Source of the DNA: CAZNNH01 sp964574335
GTDB lineage: Bacteria; Acidobacteriota; Vicinamibacteria; Fen-336
Direction: 5' to 3'
Length of the DNA: 8,689 nt
NCBI GenBank assembly: GCA_964574335.1
Contig: CAZNNH010000225.1
Location: forward strand, 1-8,689
Part shown: positions 6,615 through 8,689 of the stretch, piece after piece
How the letters are laid out: each line of letters starts with the position of its first letter
Position numbering within the stretch: the first letter of the stretch is position 1
Notes under the pieces: model-generated
What the model was told of the DNA's origin: nothing
Database searches by the model: none
What the model saw: only the letters and a program-made list of their open reading frames with translations
Translations under genes and position numbers: made by a program

Positions 6615-7262
6615 ATGGAGCTGCCGGCGAGACGGATCGCGGGGCTGGGCCTGGCGGCCGCCCTTCTCGCGCTGCCCGGCGCCCGTCTGGAGGGCACCGA
6701 AGCCGAACGGATCGCCGAGGCGCTCGAGCTCCGCGCCGGCATGGCCGTCGCCGACGTCGGGGCCGGGGACGGGCAGTGGACGGAGCTGCTGGCGCGCCGG
6801 GTGGGCGTGACCGAAGGCGTCTTCGCGACCGAGGTGGAGCAAGACAAGGTCGACCGCACCGCGGCCCGGATCCGTGCGGCCGGGCTTTCCAACGTCACCT
6901 TCGTCCTGGGCTCGGCCGACTTCACCGGTCTGCCCGACGGCTGCTGCCAGGCGATCCTGCTGCGCCTCGTCTACCACCACTTCACCGACCCTTCCCGGAT
7001 GCGGCTCGGCCTGTGGCGGGCCCTCCGCCCCGGGGGACGTCTGCTGGTGGTCGAGTTCCCGCCCCACTCGGGTTGGCCGGCCGTCGCCGGCGTCCCGGAT
7101 CGGGGCGGCCACGGGATCCGCGAGGGGGACCTCGTCCGTGAGATGACCAGAGACGGCTTCGAGGTGGTGGGGCGCCAGACGGACTGGGACGGGGACTCGA
7201 ACCGCTACGGCGTGGTCTTCCGAAGACCGGTAGCGACTGAGGCGGCGCCGCCGGCGCCTTGA
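6615..7262 (+). CDS. Class I SAM-dependent methyltransferase with a signal-peptide-like N-terminus
   Basis: 215 residues. The Rossmann methyltransferase core is clear: motif I DVGAGDGQW (47-55), an acidic residue after the second strand (Glu73 in TEVEQD), the GSADFTGLP region (99-107), VYHHFTDP (119-126) and the RPGG turn (138-141) before LLVVEFPP. GHGI (165-168) is a motif I recall from UbiE/Methyltransf_11-like relatives. It therefore binds S-adenosylmethionine and probably methylates a small molecule or lipid. The N-terminus (MELPARRIAG, a hydrophobic run at 9-20, then PGARLEG) looks like a signal peptide or membrane anchor, which is odd for an enzyme that needs cytoplasmic SAM. A signal peptidase cleavage site near Ala23 is conceivable. 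The gene lies 181 nt after the GT-C gene, beyond its terminator, so it is probably separately transcribed. Its last 18 codons overlap the MATE 3' end. The methyl acceptor is unknown. Confidence 0.85.
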   Translation: MELPARRIAGLGLAAALLALPGARLEGTEAERIAEALELRAGMAVADVGAGDGQWTELLARRVGVTEGVFATEVEQDKVDRTAARIRAAGLSNVTFVLGSADFTGLPDGCCQAILLRLVYHHFTDPSRMRLGLWRALRPGGRLLVVEFPPHSGWPAVAGVPDRGGHGIREGDLVREMTRDGFEVVGRQTDWDGDSNRYGVVFRRPVATEAAPPAP

Positions 7263-8623
7263 GCCAGGAGACGCTGCTGCAGGCCGCGCACCTGACCCGT
7301 CCAGACCCAGAGCAACGTGCCACCCACGGCGATCAGGCCTACGCATAGCCCCACCCAAAGGCCGGTGATGCCGAGGCCGGCCCCGAAGCACAGCCCGGCC
7401 CCCACCGGCAGCCCCACCAGCCAGTGGCCGGCGAGGTTGGCGAGCATCGGTGTCCGGGTGTCCCCCAGCCCGCGCATGTTTCCGGTCGCCACCACCTGGA
7501 TCCCGTCGAAGAGCTGGAAGAACGCCGCCACCGTCAGCAACGTCACGCCGATCGCCACCACCTCACGGTCGTTGCTGAACGCCCGCACCAGCCCTTCGGG
7601 GACAGCGAGAAAGAGAAGCCCGGCCAGCGACATGAAGGCGGCGCCGATCAAGAGCGCGGTCCAGCCCGAGGCCGCGGCTCCTTCCGGGTCGCGGCGCCCC
7701 ACCGCCTGCCCCACCCTCACCGCCCCGGCCGCCGAGACGCCCAGCGGCACCATGTAGGTCACGCTGGCCGCCGTGAGGGCGATCTGGTGGGCGGCCAGCG
7801 AGGCGGGGTCGAGGAAGCCCGCCAAGGTGGTGGCGGTGGCGAAGACGCCCATCTCCAACGTGATCTGGAGCGCGGCGGGCAGGCCCAGGCGGAGCAGGGA
7901 GCCGATCCGGGCCCACTCCAGGCGCCGTGGCGCCTGCCACAGCCGGGTGCTGCGGCTGCGGTCGTGACGGACGACCGCCAGGACCAGCAGGACCACCATG
8001 TAGATGCGCGAGCAGAGGGTGGCCCAGGCCGCCCCCTCGACCCCCAGCGCCGGGGAGCCCAGGTGGCCGAAGATCAAGATCCAGTTGGCGGCCACGTTGA
8101 CCAGGTTGGCGCTGACCAGGGCGATCATCACCGGCCGCACGTGTCCGATCGCCTGCAGGTAGCGGCGCAGGGCCGTGTACAGCAGGAGGGGCAGCAGGCT
8201 CCAGGTGACGGTCTCGAGGTAGGGGAGGGCGATGGCCAGCACGCGGGGGTCGACGCCGGCGGCCTTCGCCAGGGGAGCCAGCACCCAGAGGGCGACGCCG
8301 GTCAGCGGCAGGGTCAGCAGTAGGCTCAGGTAGACCCCCTGGAACAGCGCCCGGTGGCAGTCCTCCAGCCGCCGCGCGCCGAAGGCCTGGGCCACCTGCG
8401 TGTCGAGCCCCAGCAGCAGGCCCACGCCGAAGAAGGATGGGACCAGAAACAGGGCGTGGCCGATCCCCACCGCGCCGATCGCGAGCGGGTTCAGCCGCCC
8501 GACCATCAGCGTGTCGACGGTGCCCATCGCCATCCAGCCGAGCTCCGCCAGCACCACCGGCCCGGCCAGGGCCAGCATGGGGCGGGTTTCCTGCTTCATC
8601 GCAGGGAGGTTCAGCATGGGCAC
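7205..8623 (-). CDS. MATE-family multidrug/cation exporter (NorM/DinF-type)
   Basis: 472 residues with about 12 hydrophobic segments, full length for the family. MATE proteins export cationic drugs, dyes or metabolites across the inner membrane using a Na+ or H+ gradient. Family marks seen: MGTVDTLMVGRL (33-44, Asp37 equivalent to the ion-linked NorM Asp36), AQAFGARR (78-85), NWILIFG (180-186), GVEGAAWAT (194-202), Glu257 in LEMGVFA matching the conserved TM7 Glu, AAHQIALTAAS (278-288), RVGQAVGRRD (303-312) and FDGIQ...RGLGDTRTP (372-392, Asp373). All key acidic residues are intact, so it should work. The GTG at 8623 is chosen because a TAGAAT box lies 9 nt upstream. ATG codons at 8617 and 8599 are alternatives, and none has a Shine-Dalgarno site. 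The 3' end overlaps the convergent methyltransferase gene by 58 bp. Substrate unknown; MOP-type lipid flippase activity is less likely given the NorM-type motifs. Confidence 0.92.
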   Translation of the reverse strand: MPMLNLPAMKQETRPMLALAGPVVLAELGWMAMGTVDTLMVGRLNPLAIGAVGIGHALFLVPSFFGVGLLLGLDTQVAQAFGARRLEDCHRALFQGVYLSLLLTLPLTGVALWVLAPLAKAAGVDPRVLAIALPYLETVTWSLLPLLLYTALRRYLQAIGHVRPVMIALVSANLVNVAANWILIFGHLGSPALGVEGAAWATLCSRIYMVVLLVLAVVRHDRSRSTRLWQAPRRLEWARIGSLLRLGLPAALQITLEMGVFATATTLAGFLDPASLAAHQIALTAASVTYMVPLGVSAAGAVRVGQAVGRRDPEGAAASGWTALLIGAAFMSLAGLLFLAVPEGLVRAFSNDREVVAIGVTLLTVAAFFQLFDGIQVVATGNMRGLGDTRTPMLANLAGHWLVGLPVGAGLCFGAGLGITGLWVGLCVGLIAVGGTLLWVWTGQVRGLQQRLLAQGAGGAASVATGLRKTTP

Positions 8624-8632
8624 GAAGGGCTG

Positions 8633-8640
8633 ATTCTATA
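8633..8640 (-). promoter_or_regulatory. Candidate -10 box (TATAGAAT) for the MATE gene
   Basis: On the minus strand, TATAGAAT ends 9 nt before the GTG at 8623, the same geometry as at the GT-C operon (TAGAAT, 9 nt, start codon). It predicts a leaderless or very short leader transcript. The expected -35 position falls inside the adjacent inverted repeat and shows no consensus match. Confidence 0.45.
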
Positions 8641-8641
8641 C

Positions 8642-8670
8642 GCGGCGCCCGAAGTGAATTCGGTCGCCGC
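8642..8670. repeat. Near-perfect inverted repeat overlapping the MATE promoter region
   Basis: GCGGCG-C-CCGAA, a 5-nt centre (GTGAA), then TTCGG-T-CGCCGC: 11 of 12 arm positions pair, with one mismatch. It starts 2 nt upstream of the TATAGAAT box (as read by the gene) and covers the place where a -35 box would lie. Either a dimeric repressor operator for the exporter or the terminator hairpin of an unseen upstream minus-strand gene would fit. No T-tract follows it on either strand. Confidence 0.4.
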
Positions 8671-8689
8671 TATCAAGCGGGGGGCTCCC

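Noticed and set aside
6360..7391. A 343-codon minus-strand open frame across the methyltransferase gene
   Set aside because: It is low-complexity and Arg/Pro-rich, antisense to a gene with all class I methyltransferase motifs, and it also overlaps the MATE gene in another phase.
7424..8323. A 299-codon plus-strand open frame inside the MATE gene
   Set aside because: The product is Gly/Gln/His/Arg-rich without domain features, and the minus strand encodes a complete NorM-type MATE protein.
7205..8623. MATE gene as the lipid-linked-glycan flippase for the neighbouring glycosyltransferases
   Set aside because: MATE and Wzx/MurJ share the MOP superfamily, but the conserved acidic and loop motifs here are NorM/DinF-type. 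The gene lies on the opposite strand from the adjacent methyltransferase gene and is not in an operon with the GT-C genes.

Overview
The window is very GC-rich. Its genes are tightly packed, and long spurious frames are open opposite the real ones. The gene content (a GH105-type unsaturated glycuronyl hydrolase, large membrane glycosyltransferase-like proteins, a GDSL-motif periplasmic hydrolase, an exported-looking methyltransferase and a MATE exporter) suggests a free-living Gram-negative, high-GC bacterium. Acidobacteriota or Myxococcota are my best guesses. This rests on composition and style only, since no rRNA or other phylogenetic marker is present.

Layout: (1) 1-846 (+) is the 3' portion of a GH88/GH105-type glycoside hydrolase cut by the window edge. 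(2) 2075-4156 and 854-2062 (both -) form a likely two-gene operon with a 12-nt gap: a GT-C-type membrane glycosyltransferase-like protein, then a membrane-anchored SGNH/GDSL hydrolase. This operon ends tail-to-tail with the GH105 gene, with only 7 nt between the stop codons. (3) 4157-4270 is a 114-bp divergent promoter region. (4) 4271-6433 (+) is a second GT-C-like protein with a TTG start. It has a PA14-like beta domain placed between its membrane segments, and a strong hairpin follows the gene. (5) 6615-7262 (+) encodes a class I SAM-dependent methyltransferase with a signal-peptide-like N-terminus. (6) 7205-8623 (-) encodes a NorM/DinF-type MATE transporter whose 3' end overlaps the methyltransferase 3' end by 58 bp. 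(7) 8624-8689 is the MATE upstream region, with a near-perfect 29-bp inverted repeat next to a TATAGAAT box.

Possible joint function: the three genes around 854-6433 look like an envelope glycan or glycolipid assembly and modification group. In this reading, two lipid-linked-sugar-dependent GT-C enzymes act on the outer face of the inner membrane, and a periplasmic SGNH enzyme adds or removes acyl groups. No polyprenyl-phosphate sugar synthase, polymerase or dedicated flippase is visible, so substrate and product are unknown. The GH105, methyltransferase and MATE genes are not obviously part of the same pathway.

Most unusual points: two divergent GT-C proteins that each carry an extracytoplasmic beta-rich domain near the N-terminus; an identical TAGAAT-N9-start arrangement ahead of both minus-strand transcription units, suggesting leaderless or nearly leaderless mRNAs; a methyltransferase preceded by an apparent export signal; and the inverted repeat in the MATE promoter region. 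I saw no mobile element, CRISPR array, tRNA or rRNA.
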